Shown: positions 22,810-34,479 of the stretch, piece after piece
How the letters are laid out: each line of letters begins with the position of its first letter
Numbering within the stretch: position 1 is the stretch's first letter
Assembly (NCBI GenBank): GCA_033065855.1
Contig: JAVXUO010001562.1
Location: 653,533 to 717,532, forward strand
Reading direction: 5' to 3'
DNA length: 64,000 bases
Source: Escallonia rubra
Taxonomy: Eukaryota; Streptophyta; Magnoliopsida; Escalloniales; Escalloniaceae
Program-made: the position numbers and the translations under genes
Notes under the pieces: model-generated
Database searches by the model: none
What the model saw: the letters and a program-made list of their open reading frames with translations, nothing else
Told to the model about the DNA's origin: nothing

Positions 22810-23207
22810 AAAACCCTAATTTGCAAATTAGAGTTTCAAAACCCTAATTTGGAGATTGAGACCCTCAGGATTTTGATGCAGATTGAGAATTTTTTATGAA
22901 TTAGACTGCAAAGATGGAGAGAAAATCAATAAAACCCTCATCTTAAAATTAAAGATTGAAATCTTAATTTAAATTTTTTAAGAATATCCAGTATATACAG
23001 TACAAGGGTTAGTATCGTCATTTTAAAAATACGTATTGATGACATCATAAAAAAGTATATTTTTTTTTACGGAACCCTGACGGATGGACACGACTACTAT
23101 ATCTTAAAAGTGTTTGGTCACGGAATGTTACATTTTGAAACTTGTTATTCTTGACTGTAATTATGCCCTAACCTCAGGGACATAGGTGTAATTTGCCCAA
23201 AACTTTA

Positions 23208-24188
23208 TTACATTAGTGCGGAACGGTTGAAGTGGTGGTGGATCTGAGATCTTGCCTTAAAGGGTGAAAAGACTAAGTAGATGTAACAAAATGCTTAGAT
23301 ATATATTGCAAGTGTATAGTGTTTTTATTACTAATATCTGAACAATATTAGAAATTATACACACATGCTTGGTTCAAGTCTTGAAGCAAGTATCAATGCA
23401 ACTGTTTTTTAGGCGTAAAAAGGATTTGGAATACGCCGTCCCCGGATAACTTTCGTCATTGCAATTTGACAAACGTGTTAAAACTCCTTGTCAAGACCGA
23501 TTTATAAATGATTGTCAGCAGTCCATTTTGCCCATCCAAATAAAGATAAATTTAGGATGTAAAATGCACGATGCTTTATGCTTATTTCCTTCTTATTGGA
23601 GATATAATATGTATCATGGCTTTACTATTCTCTATGATATCCAAGAAAGAAAAAAAATGAATCAGAAATGAAAAATGAATTGTATCTCTCTCTTTTCTTT
23701 TTTTGGGTCAAAAATAGATATTTCTTTTAGGTTAGCTGCTTTAAAGCCAAATCATATACGAAGTACTATGATTGCAATATATAATTACGAAAGTACACGA
23801 TACGCCCGCTTCAAAGAAGACGTCGCTTCTCCGAAAGTCTCTCATGAGCCGTAGGATGGGAATTTTGTTTTGCTGCTTGTTTAGGCTAGAGACGAACCGA
23901 CCATTTTCAATTTATGATCGAGAGGTTATTTCTATGCCTTAATACGCTAATTCAACGCTATGTATGTCTCTAAAAAGTTAAACGGTAAAGTATAATATTT
24001 AGCCGGGGTGAAAAAAAAGCAAAAACGCATGGTAAGAATCAGAAGTATTTGGCAGAAACTTTGATCAATCAACAGGCTGGAGTCCGAAAGAGAAATTGAG
24101 AAAGGCGTGGCTTGAAAACCGACAATTATGGTGGGCAGGGTGAGGCAACCGAGCCGACAAGGTATCCGGAAAAAGGTGTCTGGGAGCA

Positions 24189-24255
<67 letters not shown>

Positions 24256-24890
24256 CACGTACTGTGGCTGCAGCATCGTGCCGGCTGGCGTGCTCTTTGT
24301 CGACCTGACCTTCACTGTGTGCTGCTTTAATTTGTGTACCTTCGTCCTCTGCTCTGCCCCAAGTTCAGTTTTCACCTCACGCCTCCCCAACACCAACAAT
24401 CATTATATGCCCACACTTCATCCTCCCTCTTACTGTTCCATATATATTATGCTTCTTATTATTCCTGTCAGACTACTACCTCCTTGGTTTGTATATGCAG
24501 CTCACGCCCCTTCAGGCTGCTATCGTCGCACTCGCCCACTCTCCCATTTTCATTTTTCACCCACGGCCCAATCCAGTTAATCAATATATAAGAAGATTTT
24601 AGTATCAAGACATGCATATATAGGACTCGTAAACCGTAGAGTTTGGAGATTGACACTCGAAAGCTTATGTTGTGTTGCTGGTTCCGATGCCCATGTTTGT
24701 TTCGGAGGCGGAGCCGGCACGTGACACCAATACAGAGGTAGAGCCACCTGTTTGTTCATATTCTTTTATTTTTATATGAAACTTTTTGGCTTGCGATGTC
24801 AAAAGTATCTACCTTTAAATTTTAAATTTCTTAATTTTTGACTCCGCCACTGATTTCATTGGTCATCTTCCAAGTAATTTCTCGTAAGCC
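23208..24890. other. Gene-free interval with compound microsatellite
   Basis: No supported gene. The interval contains a (CT)n(TA)n compound microsatellite at 24,191-24,254; the overlapping ORFs on both strands around it are shadows of the repeat. GGAGGCGGAGCC at about 24,707 and GACTCCGCCACTG at 24,840 look like decayed transposon termini. Confidence 0.4.
24191..24254. repeat. (CT)n(TA)n compound microsatellite
   Basis: About 17 CT units followed directly by about 14 TA units. Confidence 0.95.
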
Positions 24891-24893
24891 TTA

Positions 24894-25648
24894 GAACCCA
24901 TTTGAGATTGATTAAAAAAAAACATAGTCTGCTTAAATCTTAATCAGTTTTCAAAATCTGATTTAATCAGAATCAGTTTATTGTTTGGCAAAAGTAATTG
25001 TAAATTAGATTAAATTTATAAAAAGTGTTTGGATAAAAAGTACTTAAATCAGTTTCACTATGACAAAATGACCATAGAGGGCATTCAATAAACAATTTTT
25101 ATAATATTCAAGCAACGTTAACATAACTTTTATTCGTAAATAATTATAATACCCAAATAAATTATGAAAATAACTATTTTCAAATCCTACAAAAGTTGTT
25201 ACTTTTTATATTAAATTAAAAACATAAACAATCTCACGTTATTGCTTATAGTACGATAACATCCCCAGATTACAAATAAAGTTTATCTTGACCAAAAAAA
25301 ATAAAAATTATCTAGTAGAAATCGCATCACAGATAGCATCACGAACATTAGTATGAAAAAAAGTTAGCAGAGAAGAGATAAACTCCAGTAATTATCTAAT
25401 TAATTAAGGGGTATGAGAGATTTTTTTGTAAAAAATATAGGGATAGGATGGTAAATTACATGGTCAAACCTGATTATGAAAAAAGTGATTATTTCATAAT
25501 CCTCACTTTTGAGGATTATGGATTAAATCAGTTTTTAACTTTGGAGATGGATTAAATATGTTAATCTCTTTTGCCAAACACCCACAAACCTGATTTAATC
25601 TAGATTAAATCAAGTTTGACCAAGATTTAATCAATTCCAAACACCCTC
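24894..25648. mobile_element. Tourist/PIF-Harbinger-like MITE, 755 bp
   Basis: The left end GAACCCATTTGAGATTGATT and the reversed right end GAGGGTGTTTGGAATTGATT form an inverted repeat. Each is flanked by TTA (24,891-24,893 and 25,649-25,651), the PIF/Harbinger target duplication. The interior is AT-rich with several GATTTAATCAG-type inverted motifs and no coding sequence. Confidence 0.72.
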
Positions 25649-25654
25649 TTAAGG

Positions 25655-27498
25655 TAGAAAATGTCTTGTTCACCTTTATGGTAGGGTCGTAAACTAATTG
25701 AGGTTTTGTAAGGCAGCTTGTTTTTATCATTTCTTCCGGTGTAAGTTTAATCTCAAAATTAAAGCGTCAAGTGGACGAGCTAAGCTTGAACATCTCAAGG
25801 TGTTTCTCGAACATACTTTTTTTTTCTTATTTTAATAATTCAATTCTCTTGTATTCCGTAGATACTACGGTATTGCCGTTTCTAATACAAAACTAAATAT
25901 TTAAGTTTTTGTCAAGTTTAAGGCTTCAATGTGTGTGAAAATAGATTGAGAAACTAGTTGATCTAGATTTAGCCATGACAAGCTTAATCAGCACGACCTT
26001 GACCACGAACTAAAGCTATTCCAGCTAGACTTATGTTGTTAAACAAATCGAGGACAAAGCAAAGACGAGCTTGAACAAGTAATTCCGACCTCTTCACAAA
26101 CATGAGCCGAGGTCAAAGATGAACACGGCTAAACAACCCCGAGCAATGCTAAACTACCTAAAATTTTCTTTTGCTTGCTTTCAGTTTTGCTTTCTCATAA
26201 AGATTGAGTGTGTTTACCATTTTATCACATTCGTACAAGTACCAAATTCACGTGCTCCAAACCACCATTTCGCAGTTTATTTTCAATATGTTATCTCTCA
26301 TCGGAACTAACCTCGCTATATTCTGAAACAAAATTAAAACATGAAAAACATTCTGGGGTATGTATATATTCTTAACATATCATCCAGAGGATATGAAAAA
26401 AATACAAACAAAAGCAGAAGACTATCCAATCATAGCCGTAATTATGGCTTTTTTCTTTTCTACTTTTTATTTTTTATTTTTTTGAAGAAACGGTAAGAGC
26501 ATGAGGTTTCACAAATTGGTACAGCTTATGAGAACTAGTAGAGTACATCTCTAAAGCCGTCTTCTCATGCGGATTAAAGACAACATTATTTATGTTACTT
26601 CATAATAATGCCCAGCTTAGCAATTATATATAAATCGTTCACCTTATGTGCTAATCTCACCCACAAATCACAGACTGAGTTGCCAAAACCAAATTCGAAG
26701 CCTCATAAGAGCTGACGGGACAAAGGGCCCACACTTGCCTTGTAATTTCGCATTGGTCAAAAGGTGATAGTACATTATTCCAACCTCCTTACCCCAGATG
26801 CGACAATAGCTTTCATTCTGAATTTTCCTCTTATTTAAGTTTGAGTTCGTGGGTAAAACATTGAGACATGCCCACGAATCAAAGATCCTGACCTTGTTCG
26901 GAACCTTTCCGGCCAAAGGATATGCCATTGGAGTTCAAAATTGAGCTAATTTTGGATCCATAATCACTCTATTAGCGCAACTAACAGCCAAAACAACCAA
27001 TGCTTTACTATTTGGTTCCTATTTAAAGGGCTGCCTAGTGGTGTACTTCCAGTTTGTGCCGATTCATTTGGCCAAAACAAGCTTTAATTTTGACCAGATC
27101 AGCCTTTTGTACCAAACTATCAATCAAACCACATCTTCCCATGAATTGTTGGGAGATCTCGTGATGATTGCGTCTTAAAAGCAGTGGTTATGGAAGCCAT
27201 CTATCCTCCCGAATTCCGATGCCTTCACTGCTTCCTACGTTCCATCACGTTCCCGCAACCAAAACTTGCTTTGCCGCCATTTTGAGTTTTATGATATAAT
27301 CCGAATACTCTGTTTTGTTGAGAAGGGAGGTACGCAAAGTAAGAATCTCGATTCGAGAAATCTTCTTTTTATCTCTTATATAGCGATAATTAATTATTTT
27401 TAAATATTTTTAGTGACTTTTATTTAGTGAGGCTAAAAAAGTGCTGCTAATAATTGTCGTTGAAAGTGTTAAAAAAAAGTCGCTTGAAACATTTAGGC
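25655..27498. other. Gene-free interval
   Basis: AT-rich sequence. The stretch 25,930-26,130 has AGCTTGAACAAG/GAGCCGAGGTC-like motifs seen in some plant DNA transposon ends, but no boundaries could be fixed. No gene is supported. Confidence 0.35.
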
Positions 27499-27499
27499 T

Positions 27500-28128
27500 A
27501 GGTTTGACAAATTTTTTTTGCTCTTTTTTTTTTTGTTTTTAAAAACTCAAACAAAAAAGGAGTGTTTGGTAACCCTTTTTTTTTCCAGTTTAAAAACCAG
27601 TTTTTAAACTGAAGAGTAAAAAAAACTCCCGAAACTGGTTTTTTTTTTCATTTTTGGTTTTTTTTTTTTAGACCACCACCACCACCCTCCCACCGCCGGC
27701 AGCCACCTCCGGCCGCCGGCGACCACCGCCGGAGACTGACGCCAGCCACCTCCCACCACCGGCGACCAGCGGCAGCCACCTCCGGCCGCCGGCGACCACC
27801 AGCAGCCACCTCCGGCCACCGGCGACCACCGCCGGAGACTGCCGGCTGCCACCTCCGGCCACCGGCGACTGCCGGCAGCCGGCGACCACCGCCGGCGACT
27901 GCCGGCAGCCACCTCCGGCCACCACCACCCCCGCTACACCCCACCACCGCCACCGCAAACAAAAAAAAAAAAAAAGTCAAAATAAAAAGGGTTACCAAAC
28001 ACAAAAAAAAAAAAGGGATTATCAAACACCCACTTGTTTTTATAAAAAAAAAAATTTAAGCTGCTCTTTAAAAAACTGCTCTTTAAAAACTGAAAACCAA
28101 AAAAAAAAATTTGTCAAACGAACCCAAG
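27500..28128. mobile_element. Non-autonomous element, T-rich ends and GC-rich core
   Basis: The ends AGGTTTGACAAATTTTTTTT and, reversed, TCGTTTGACAAATTTTTTTT are inverted repeats. Further inverted pairs follow inside (TTTGGTAACCC with GGGTTACCAAA). The core, 27,668-27,950, is a degenerate array of GCCGGCGACCACC and CCACCTCCGGCC units. ORFs reading Gly/Arg/Trp-rich protein through it in several frames are repeat shadows. No target duplication was found. Confidence 0.6.
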
Positions 28129-28478
28129 TAACTATTAATTGTCACTATACACGGAGTTGAAGGAAGATTCTTACAACTCGGGTAGGAGCCAAAGTTTGTT
28201 CCGCAAAGTATATGAGTGGGAGGCTCTGGGAGGTAACCGGAGGTTCAGGAGAGTGGGGAATTGTATCTTACGTTTTTGTCTTCGTAATAGACACTTGTCG
28301 GTACCAGAGTGAGTTTCAGTATAACACCAAAAATGTAAATTACGTTTTCATTATAAGTAGTATAGAAAATATAGATAGATATAGATAAAACTCAATCCAA
28401 TCCAATCCAATCTTTGTATTGACCTTTTATGCGTTTGTGTCATGAACAAACTGAATTCAGCCTGATTTACCAGCACTC

Positions 28479-28645
28479 GGCCCATTTGCGAGCAACTGAA
28501 TGGGCCAAGTTTGGGACTCTTTGTGTCAGGCCCAAAGTTTAACCCAAAGTCATTTTGGGCCAATTTCATTTCAACGGGTAGAAGGCAGGATCTAGGCGCT
28601 TTCTCTTGGGCCACGACGACTATAACTTGACTTGCCATTGGCCCA
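28479..28645. promoter_or_regulatory. Cluster of six TGGGCC/GGCCCA site II-type motifs
   Basis: GGCCCA or TGGGCC occurs at 28,479, 28,501, 28,529, 28,556, 28,607 and 28,640. Such motifs are bound by TCP factors in plant promoters of growth and organelle genes. No gene start was recognised next to the cluster, so it may be a promoter fragment or chance. Confidence 0.35.
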
Positions 28646-28992
28646 GCAGTGATTTTTAAAGTTTTGATTAATGGCCTGTTCTGGTTAGAGCTAAGAAACC
28701 TCGTGACATCTAACGGGCTAGCCCAAATAAGTCTTATCTGCTTACTTGAGTTGAAACTTTTCTATTTAAAACCTTCAACGTTGTGACCTGTGAGTTGTGA
28801 CACGTCAATTATAGAAGAATCTATGGGTTCTTACACCGTCAACTCAAGGTTCATACGAAGCCCAAACCATGTGCATTATTATCGGGCTTCGCCATGTGAG
28901 GAGTGTAAGCGAACATGTGAAGGATAGGTTTAGGTAACTTGCCTCAGCCTAATGTCAGAATTACGTAATTTTCTATAAGAATCAGGGACTTA

Positions 28993-29417
28993 GGGTGTGT
29001 TCGATAACGCAATTAAGCAGCACTAAAAACTTAAAGTTTTCAATAATATTTTATTAAGTGCGTTTGATTATACTTAACGTTGTTTCACGTAAAGAAACTA
29101 ATTTCTACCAAAAATAGACTACACATGCTGGACTTATTTAATGTTTATTACTTAATCCTAAGTGAGATCGTTAACAGTTATTGAACATAATTTTAAATAA
29201 AAAGAATGATACGCTTCAATTAATTTGCTGGTAACACCGCCTCCACCACAGTACAATCATTGCCATAACCGCCATGTCGCCACCTATTGCTACCACCACA
29301 GTTACCAACACAAGTCTTCATGCACCACTACCGCCACCATTGACACATTTCCGTTATTGTCCCAACTACCACCACTATTATTACTCCATCGCCACTACCA
29401 CAACCAACACAGTCTTG

Positions 29418-29471
<54 letters not shown>

Positions 29472-29655
29472 TAAATGCATAATTTTGGTTAAATGGATAA
29501 ATTTTTAAATTGAATAATTTTCATACATTTGTTTTTGGTTTACCAAACATGTTAACTTAATATTTTGTAAAAATTCAGTTGTTTAAAGTTTTCAGTTTTA
29601 CTAATTCGGCGCTTAACTTTTCAGCACTTAAATTTCAGTTTTATCAAATAGTCTC
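28993..29655. mobile_element. Possible MITE, 663 bp, with TTA flanks
   Basis: The left end GGGTGTGTTCGATAACGC and the reversed right end GAGACTATTTGATAAAAC are loosely inverted. Subterminal CAGCACTTAAA-like motifs occur on both sides, and TTA flanks each end (28,990-28,992 and 29,656-29,658). The middle is CCACCA-rich and ends in a (TA)n microsatellite at 29,420-29,469. Confidence 0.5.
29420..29469. repeat. (TA)n microsatellite
   Basis: About 25 uninterrupted TA units. Confidence 0.95.
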
Positions 29656-30274
29656 TTACTTATTCCTTCAAACTTTCTCTATATTTTCATTGGGAAAAGT
29701 GAATATAAGGCTAGCCTCACACAACTTGCGTGATGCTAGTGGCAAAAACTACGTAGTTTCGTTAAAAAATGAGGTAAGATGTCAGTCATTTTTTTCTCTC
29801 TCTCACTCCCCCCCCCCCCTCTTTTCTCATCCCCGTCTCTTTGTCGCAGGCCCTAGCAACCACTGCCCAAGCTTCCGGTGCCGCCCAACCTTCCCCAATC
29901 ACCGCCCACTGACACCAATCTTCATGCCGCTACATTACAAGTAACCCATCGCCCAACATTTATGCGCCGGCGCTACCATCACCAATCCCGGCCACCATCA
30001 CGCCCACGGACACTCATCCTGTTGTCGCTACAGTACACCGCCAACACCACAGACAAACACTGTCACAAGCCACCGCAGCCTGCACCATCACACCCATCAT
30101 CTCCAAAGCAGAAACCTGTCTTCCACCTTCCACCGTCATAAGCCACCGCAGCCACCATCGCTGGAACAGGCTCCTTCTTCCCACGACCCCCACGCCCACC
30201 ATCACAAGACATCGCCTCCTTATAGAAACCCAGCACTGCCGTCGGCCACTTCACAGAGCCAAGCAGCACTACCG

Positions 30275-33157
30275 ATGCTAGATTTTGACGCAACCAGACC
30301 AAGCACTACCTCGCCCAATTCTCAGCTGCTGGTTACCCTCACAAACAATTCCATGACTCAATGTAATTACATGACTCAGCCACTTCCTGTGCTATCTTCC
30401 CCTACCAGATCTCAGTGTAATTACATGACTCATAGTGGAAGGACACCAATGGCTTCTCAAAGTTTTCAGTCGATTGAGGAAATTGATACGATCGAAGGTT
30501 TGACTGATTATGCTATTCCCGATACTCATGCTCGTGATGAACCTAGGATAGATGATGTTTGTGATCTTTCGCAATGTGATAATGAAATTGCTCATGATGA
30601 ACCTAGGATAGATGATGTTTGTGATCTTTCGCAATGTGATAATGAAGTTAGCCTAGAGAGAATAAAGACTGTGAAAATTTTGATACTCAACAGATAGATG
30701 GAAAAACATTTGATACGCTGGCAGCGGCATATGAGTTCTATAATCAGTATGCTCTTTTAAATGGTTTTGGTACTCGCAAACACAATGCGCATAAGATTAG
30801 GGCCACGGGTGCAATTTTTAAGAGGCAATTTGTGTGCAATAAGGGGGCTTCAAGAAATTGGATGACAATAGACCGAATGTGAATGAAAAAGGCGTAGGGA
30901 CTTGAGAACTGGTTGCAAAGCGATGATGCAAGTTACTTTGCCAAAGAAGCTTGGAGTGTGGGTGGTCAACAAGTTTTAAGATGTTCATAACCATCCGCTC
31001 ACTACAACTCCATCAAAGGTAATCAAGCATCGTTCTCATAGTAAGTACCATCGTACAAACGTATGTAAGTATCTAGTGTCTGACCTTAACCACGAGGGCC
31101 TGAAAGCTTATCAGATTACTAGGGTTGTGAATGTGATGAAGCCCAGCGAGGAAGTTGACGTAACTCCAAGACAACGTTCTAGCATTATACGCATCGAAAG
31201 AAAAAATAACGTGGGGAAAGAATGTTATGGGATTATTAAACATTTTCAAGAGAAAGTCACGTTGAATGACAATTATTATTTTGCTATGGATTTAGCTATG
31301 GATGGTTCTCTCATAAGTGTTTTTTGGGCTGACGGAAGGTCAAGGGCATCGTATGCACAGTTTGGTGATGATATTGTATTTGATGTGACTTACATGACTA
31401 ACAAATTTAGGATGCCATTTGCTCCGTTTGTTGGAGTAAACCACCACCAGCAGTCTGTATTGTTTGGAGCTGCATTATTGGAGGATGAGACAGAGGTAAC
31501 ATTTGTGTGGTTGTTTGAGCATTTTTTGCGATGCATGTTTGAGAGGCCCCCGACTGCAATCATTACTAACCAAGATGGAGCAATGAGAAATGCAATTGCA
31601 AAAGTGTTTCTAAATACGCGGCATCGTTTTTGCGCATGGCACATTAAGAAGCACGTCATGGAGCATCTACAACCATTGCGATCCCGTTACGATGACTTTC
31701 ATGAAGCCCATATCAACTGGACAAAAAGTCAGACTGTTGAAGATTTTGAGGCCACTTAGGTGGATTTGAATGACAAATATGAGTTAAAAGAAAATTAGTG
31801 AATTCAAAATATGCACAACCTACATGCACATTGGGCAAAGCCTTTTCTCAAAGATAATTTTTTTGCTGGCATGACCATGAGTGGACGAAGTGAAAGCATT
31901 CATTCATTTTTTGACGGGTATATGAATTCTAATACCATGTTGAATGAGTTTGTTGTGAAATATGACAAAGCAGTTTATAATCGAAGGTATGCTAAAGAAG
32001 ATGAATATTTTAAGACCATGAATTGAAGAGCAGTCTTATCATCTGATCATCCGATTGAAGTAAGAGCCAGGGAATGTTATACTCGTAGTTTGTTTGAGAT
32101 CTTCAAAAAAGAATGGAATGCTAGTTTTAGTTGTTCACACATAACATTGAGTAAGGAACCCGACATCACAAGGTACAGGGTGGGTCTGATAACTGTTGAT
32201 AAAGAGAAATGGCGAACAGTTCACTATTATTCATCAGAAAGTGTTAAGGCTACTTGTTCATGTGCTAAGTTTGAGACATCAGAAATATTATGCAAGCATA
32301 TCCTTTATATATTGAAGAAAAAGAAAATAACTTATCTTCACGAGTGCTACATTTTGCCTAGGTGGAAAATTCATGCTCAGTATAAGGTAGGAGATGTTGG
32401 CGATCGAATGGACGAGATCGGGGGACATTCAATTGAAAAGGAAGTAAGCCTTTTAATGTTATGATCTGTTTAAGCAAAGTTTTCAAAGGCAATAGATAAT
32501 GGAAGAAATTGTCCTTCAGAAATAAGTGAGATTGATGCATGGCTTAGTAGCTTTTTGGAAAAACAAGCTGCGAGAAACAACGTGGAGAAACTTGTTGGCG
32601 ACAAAATGGTTAGTCAAGTTGGTTCAAGTACATGTGTTTCTCAAATGGAAAGTAGGCATCAGATTTCTATACGTGACCCTGCTGCCCATGTTAAGACCAA
32701 GGGACGCCAAAAGGTTGCTACTAGGTTGAAATCTTCTATTGAATTGGCGAAAGAAGAAAAGAAACAAAGAACTTGTGCATATTGTCATAGGAAAGGCCAT
32801 TACCAAACTGATTGTGCTACGCGAAAGGTATATTTTGAAGTCAACTTCACATACTACTTTATTTTTCAATGTAATATTATGTTGTGTGAATCATTTGAGA
32901 GATATATACTAACTTATAAACGTGCATGATCTCAGAGGGATGAAGGAGAGGGAAATTTTGTTCAATAGCTGCATATTTGCGTAAGATTTGATTTAACGTT
33001 ATTATTTTCTGACGTTGTTCTTCCACTCCTCCTGCTTCTTTGTTGACATAACTGATTACTCTTGTTTGTATGTAGGACCACTGCAAGAAAGGAGTTCGAT
33101 TACATAATGAATAGGCGTTGTAGACGTGCAAAGGCAATTGCTAGGGATTTATGTTGA
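30275..33157 (+). pseudogene. FAR1-type MULE transposase, inactivated
   Basis: Domains appear in FAR1/FHY3 order. The FAR1 DNA-binding region (about 30,700-31,030) has DTLAAAYEFYNQYA, FVCNKGG, RRDLRTGCKAMMQVTLP and DVHNHPL. The MULE transposase domain (31,300-31,990) has first Asp in DIVFDVTYMTNKF, second in TNQDGAMRNAI, and Glu in VEDFEAT. The SWIM finger CSCAKFETSEILCKHIL is at about 32,254-32,304. A zinc knuckle CAYCHRKGHYQTDC is at about 32,775-32,816, and a last exon KEFDYIMNRRCRRAKAIARD ends at 33,157. At least five stops and frameshifts break it, including TAG where the family has Trp after FEAT (31,757). The N-terminal ORF has a perfect-period 60-bp duplication (about 30,533-30,652). 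FAR1 genes are light-signalling factors domesticated from such transposases; this copy looks like a transposon relic. No terminal repeats were located. Confidence 0.85.
30533..30652 (+). repeat. 60-bp in-frame tandem duplication
   Basis: Two nearly identical 60-bp units encode DEPRIDDVCDLSQCDNEI/V twice near the N-terminus of the MULE ORF. The reading frame is preserved and few differences separate the copies, so the duplication is recent relative to the frame-breaking mutations. Confidence 0.85.
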
Positions 33158-33756
33158 GAGACCAAGCTTAGTTTTGAACTATTCATTGTTTTTTATTTTA
33201 TTGATTATGGATATTTGTTGCTTATTAAGAGTTGATGATTTGTTGAATTAAAAGTGTTTATGATTAACTCTACACTTGATTGAGGTGTTCTTAGTGTACA
33301 GATTTACATGGTGTCATGTTATTCAATATGGTTGCCGACATCTTTATGAAAAATCTGTCCTAATTTTGACATTTTAGAGATGTGTTCAATACAATTTCAA
33401 TTTGGATTTGCAAGGTCTATTCGTATCAATTATGTATATGTTATAATATTCACATTTTGGCACCTTAATTATTATTTTTTTGATCTTTTTATGAATACTG
33501 TTGCATTTTATTCGGTAAAATCTGTAATCCTGCTCATTACACTATCAAGTAGAACTCGCTGGTTCAAACTTCAAACAACAAACTGTTATTGCAATAGAAA
33601 ATAAAATTTTATACACAACAGATCGGACATAATTACAAATAAGTCTCACGAGATTATTCAGCTAAAAGAATGATGACTAACGCTCTCTAAATAATATTAA
33701 GAACTAGAGATACTATACATCTTCATAATTACATAAACTTATATTATTTGATGTTA

Positions 33757-34465
33757 CATCTTCATTGATTTCTTAATTGACTTGATGGATGACCTCATGA
33801 AGTTGTTGACCTTGTTGACTGCTGCACGATCCTCGTCACCAATTACCAAGGGCTTCTTCCTAAGGCCCAAATTACTGCAAAGAATAAATAACCATGTGTA
33901 TAAACAAAAGAACAAGAGAAGAAAGAAACTTGGGGTGGGAAAGAAAAAGAAAACAGGAGAATGAATTATCACTTCATCAATGTCACACATCTGTGCCTAA
34001 GTAATTCTCTTGCAGTGGAACCCTCGTCACCCCCCATAATAAATATGGTCTTGGGACTGAAAATGCACATGCAAAAGCTAATAAAGGCAACATTAATCAA
34101 GCATCTACCAAATTTAACATAAGTTGAAAGTATGAACATGCAAAACTTCTCAATTCTCAGTTAACTCAAACACTAGAAAAAGTGAAAATTTACAGTTGTG
34201 ATGAAGAAGTGCTGGATGGACAAAAGATTCATAGTAGATGAACTCATCTATCTCTGCACTTTGAAGCTTTCCATCTATTACTAGAGCTTGTACGTAGTTG
34301 TAAGAAAACAAAGGAAGTCAGCATAATAAACTGATAAAGCTAAAACAACTTAAATTAATTATGAACAACAAGTAAAAAAAGGGAAAACATGGACCTTTCC
34401 AAAGGGCTTTGTATCCAAAAGTTGAATGCCCTGGTACTGAGTAGCTCCTATGCGCAGCAAAATAC
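33757..34465 (-). pseudogene. ACL5-like fragment: Thermospermine synthase (ACL5-like) fragment with foreign last exon
   Basis: Minus-strand exons read, in order: GATQYQGIQLLDTKPFGK (about 34,450-34,394), ALVIDGKLQSAEIDEFIYYE and SFVHPALLHHN (about 34,296-34,200), then PKTIFIMGGDEGSTARELLR and, after a small deletion and frameshift, MCDIDEVI (34,045-33,965). This matches the N-terminal domain and the S-adenosyl-type nucleotide loop (usually GGGEGS, here GGDEGS) of ACAULIS5. That enzyme makes thermospermine and controls xylem maturation. The aminopropyl-transfer core downstream is missing. An intron then leads to an unrecognised exon (33,887-33,757, NLGLRKKPLVIGDEDRAAV to stop). It may be a captured or truncated gene. 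Confidence 0.68.
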
Positions 34466-34479
34466 TGTAGCCAAAAAAA

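Larger units (their letters stand above)
22040..23198. mobile_element. Pack-MULE, 1.16 kb, with 9-bp target duplication
   Basis: The termini GGGCAAATTACACATATGTC and, reversed, GGGCAAATTACACCTATGTC form an inverted repeat of at least 42 bp. The element is bracketed by identical 9-mers AAAACTTTA (22,031-22,039 and 23,199-23,207), the signature of Mutator-like insertion. It contains no transposase but carries a fragment of a PEPC kinase gene in its GC-rich middle. An AT-rich stretch with repeated AAACCCTAATTTGCAAATTA units lies on the right. Confidence 0.92.

Noticed and set aside
24128-24580. 150-aa ORF crossing the (CT)n(TA)n microsatellite
   Set aside because: An ORF of the same length exists on the opposite strand; the coding appearance is due to repeat composition.
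27604-28025. Gly/Arg/Trp-rich ORFs on the minus strand (up to 125 aa in three overlapping frames)
   Set aside because: They are translations of a GCCGGCGACCACC-type repeat in all frames; no start context, introns or conservation.
30275-33157. Domesticated FAR1/FHY3 light-signalling gene
   Set aside because: Multiple stops and frameshifts and a transposon-type zinc knuckle argue for a dead MULE.
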